Shown piece by piece: positions 62,452-64,000 of a stretch of DNA of 64,000 bases. The stretch lies in contig NZ_QLYR01000001.1 in NCBI RefSeq assembly GCF_003268275.1, positions 682,001-746,000 on the forward strand. The letters run 5' to 3'. This DNA comes from Hydrogeniiclostridium mannosilyticum (lineage in GTDB: Bacteria; Bacillota; Clostridia; Oscillospirales; Acutalibacteraceae). The notes beneath the pieces were generated by a model. It had not been told where the DNA came from and did not search any database. It was given only the letters and a program-made list of their open reading frames with translations. The position numbers and the translations under genes were made by a program. Positions within the stretch are counted from its first letter, which is position 1. Every line of letters starts with the position of its first letter.

Positions 62452-62480
62452 ATTATACCCTATTTGCCGGTAAAACACAA
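62452..62480 (-). promoter_or_regulatory. Promoter of the SRP RNA
   Basis: Minus-strand TTGTGT (62475-62480) and TATAAT (62452-62457), 17-base spacer. Confidence 0.78.
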
Positions 62481-62596
62481 GGCTTAAATCAAGAAAAACA
62501 CTCGTGCGCAGGTTACAAAGATTTAACTGTCAAAATTCGCCGGATTCCACTATAATAAATTTATAAAACGGCAAAATATTTTCAGGGAGGGACTTT

Positions 62597-63637
62597 ATGA
62601 AATATCAGCGCCAATACGGCTCGCCGCCGCCCCACAAAAATATTTTGCGCGGCGCGCTGGCTGTAGTCTGCCTTACGGCAGCGATTTTGATTGTTTACGG
62701 AATTATGGACAGTGGAATCGGCGCGCTGGGCGGAATATTGGGGGACAGCTCTTCCGCTGCCTCCGGCGGCGTCAGCGAGAGCAGGGACTCCGCGCTTTCT
62801 TCCCTGCCAGAGAGCAAAGCGCCGGAAAGCGCGCTTTCTTCCCCTTCAGCATCCTCCACAGCTTCTTCCGAGCCCGCCTCCGCTATTCCACCAACCGGCT
62901 CCAGTGCCGCGGAGCCCGCCTCCCCGCCGGCCTCAAAGCCCCCTGCCAGCGGGGAGGATCCCTTCCCGGGCCTGTATGTGGACAAGCCTGAATACACGCC
63001 GCATGCTGAAGGAGACAAGGTCGCTTACCTGACCTTTGACGACGGCCCCTCCTGCTACACGGTCCCACTGCTGGACGTATTGGACCAATACGGCGTCAAG
63101 GCTTCCTTTTTCGTCATCGGCAAATCTTCGCCGGAGGACATTACCGCCCTGCAGGAGACCGTCAAGCGCGGGCACACGCTGGCCGTTCACAGCTATTCTC
63201 ACCAATATAAGGACATTTACCAATCGCCCAACGCCTACCTGGCAGACTTTCAGCGTGAGCGCGACCTCATCTATAACGCCACCGGTGTGGAGCCCACCAT
63301 CTACCGCTATCCCGGCGGCAGCATCAATTCCTATAATAAAGCGACCTATAAGGAAATTATTACCGAGATGAACCGCCGAGGCTATACCTATTACGATTGG
63401 AACGTCTCTTCCGGCGACGCGGATGCCAACAATGTGCCGCCGGACAAGCTGTATCAAAATGTGATGAACGGCGTGCAGGGCAAGGATAAGGTCATCATCC
63501 TTTTCCACAATACCTCTGCGAAAAAGACAACGCTCGACGTTATGCCGCGGATTATTGAGGGCTTAAAGAAGGAAGGCTACCGTTTTGATAAGCTTGACAA
63601 CACGGTAAAACCGACTAATTTTAAATGGCGGGACTAA
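62597..63637 (+). CDS. Membrane-anchored polysaccharide deacetylase (NodB domain)
   Basis: A 346-residue protein. An N-terminal signal anchor (about 19-37, GALAVVCLTAAILIVYGIMD) is followed by a Ser/Ala/Pro-rich wall-spanning linker (about 45-120) and a NodB deacetylase domain. Motif 1 is YLTFDDGPS (metal and catalytic Asp), motif 2 HTLAVHSYSHQYKD (His ligands), motif 3 RYPGGS. It removes N-acetyl groups from peptidoglycan or similar polymers outside the cell, which can raise lysozyme resistance. AGGGAGG precedes the ATG. Single-gene unit ending in a strong terminator. Confidence 0.93.
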   Translation: MKYQRQYGSPPPHKNILRGALAVVCLTAAILIVYGIMDSGIGALGGILGDSSSAASGGVSESRDSALSSLPESKAPESALSSPSASSTASSEPASAIPPTGSSAAEPASPPASKPPASGEDPFPGLYVDKPEYTPHAEGDKVAYLTFDDGPSCYTVPLLDVLDQYGVKASFFVIGKSSPEDITALQETVKRGHTLAVHSYSHQYKDIYQSPNAYLADFQRERDLIYNATGVEPTIYRYPGGSINSYNKATYKEIITEMNRRGYTYYDWNVSSGDADANNVPPDKLYQNVMNGVQGKDKVIILFHNTSAKKTTLDVMPRIIEGLKKEGYRFDKLDNTVKPTNFKWRD

Positions 63638-63645
63638 GCGGCGCG

Positions 63646-63680
63646 TCAAAAGAGAAAGCCCACTAGGCTTTCTCTTTTGA
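63646..63680. terminator. Terminator after the deacetylase gene
   Basis: TCAAAAGAGAAAGCC-CACTA-GGCTTTCTCTTTTGA, a 15-bp perfect stem. Confidence 0.9.
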
Positions 63681-63737
63681 TATTTAGGCACTGCCCTGAT
63701 ACGGCCCGGAATATTCATTATGCCTCAAGACAATAGG

Positions 63738-63776
63738 AAAACGCGGACTGCCTTTCGGCTATGCCCGCGTTTTTTT
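63738..63776. terminator. Terminator after the histidine kinase gene
   Basis: AAAACGCGG ... CCCGCGTTTTTTT with an inner GCC-TTTC-GGC; works for the minus-strand kinase and faces the deacetylase terminator. Confidence 0.8.
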
Positions 63777-63784
63777 GTTCCATA

Positions 63785-64000
63785 TTATTTTTTACCTCTC
63801 CAGGCAAGGATAAACTCGCTGCCCTGGCCCGGTTCGCTGTGCACGCTCACGCCAGCCCCCAGGTAGGCAGCGCCATGCTTGACAATCGACAGCCCCAGGC
63901 CGGTGCCGCCGACCTCTTTAGAATGGCTTTTATCCACCCGGTAGAAGCGTTCAAAGATGCGCTCCTGCTGCGGCTTCGGAATACCGATTCCCGTGTCCTT
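63785..64000 (-). CDS. Sensor histidine kinase, C-terminal end (continues beyond window)
   Basis: The last 71 residues of a two-component kinase ATPase domain, open to the window edge. Seen: DTGIGIP (G1 box), [15 protein letters not shown] (F box), [20 protein letters not shown] (G2 box) and the closing [10 protein letters not shown]. Sequence type is PhoR/WalK-like. The sensor and phosphoacceptor His are outside the window. Stop codon at 63785-63787. Confidence 0.93.
   Translation of the reverse strand, partial: KDTGIGIPKPQQERIFERFYRVDKSHSKEVGGTGLGLSIVKHGAAYLGAGVSVHSEPGQGSEFILAWRGKK

Noticed and set aside
1-64000. CRISPR arrays, rRNA and tRNA genes
   Set aside because: No regularly spaced repeat array, no 16S/23S/5S signature and no cloverleaf with TTCGA-type loop was noticed on either strand.

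Overview
The window is 64 kb of a GC-rich chromosome from an anaerobic, spore-forming Clostridia-type Firmicute. An Oscillospirales-like lineage is likely, but this is inferred from gene content and order, not from a marker gene. The evidence is: a yab sporulation block (spoVB-like, mazG, HU, rqcP, yabP, yabQ, divIC, yabR); the Bacillus-like order SRP RNA - dnaX - ybaB - recR; corrinoid/RACo genes; a ferrous iron Feo system; a minimal SufCB pair; and many heterodimeric ABC exporters. No rRNA, tRNA or CRISPR array was seen.

Layout. 0-3 kb: the end of a GH51 arabinofuranosidase and a purine permease. 3.2-6.2 kb: copper operon copA-copZ-csoR behind a CsoR operator. 6.3-6.8 kb: low-molecular-weight protein tyrosine phosphatase. 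About 6.76-14.6 kb: an AT-rich integrative mobilisable element (Int, Xis, HTH-MobT relaxase, candidate oriT, XRE regulator, TetR plus a DrrAB-like ABC exporter, sigma-like and Tn916 orf8-like proteins). It is inserted in the catalytic P-loop codons of the phosphatase gene and supplies a replacement 5' end that keeps the gene open. 14.9-20.5 kb: marR, two ABC exporter halves and a frameshifted carboxylesterase. 20.8-26 kb: ferritin, M3 oligopeptidase, HPF, fumarase alpha subunit and amidohydrolase. 26.2-31.1 kb: the yab sporulation/division block. 31.3-34.9 kb: a second ABC exporter pair. 35.4-38 kb: GH78 rhamnosidase. 38.3-42 kb: PocR/AraC regulator, corrinoid protein and RACo. 42.2-44.3 kb: cysK and malY. 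44.6-49.3 kb: feo operon flanked by two DtxR-type regulators. 49.4-53.7 kb: sufBC, a Zn/Cd-type ATPase with a separate HMA chaperone, and ArsR. 53.9-56.3 kb: amino-acid ABC importer. 56.6-59 kb: glycosidase and MFS transporter. 59-62.4 kb: DUF2752, recR, ybaB, dnaX and SRP RNA. 62.6-64 kb: polysaccharide deacetylase and the end of a histidine kinase.

How the genes work together. Metal handling dominates: copper (copA/copZ/csoR), iron (feo, two DtxR-type regulators, ferritin, Suf) and zinc/cadmium (ATPase, HMA, ArsR), each with a recognisable operator. The corrinoid protein, its reductive activator RACo and a PocR-type regulator form an activation module, but no methyltransferase lies beside it.

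Quality note. Several genes carry single-base frame breaks: copA, the esterase, mazG, dnaX, the MFS gene and probably the 5' end of spoVB. Three of these lie in GCGCGC runs and two in homopolymers, so assembly error is a live explanation and must be excluded before any is called a pseudogene or programmed frameshift. All assignments come from reading the sequence; no database search was run.
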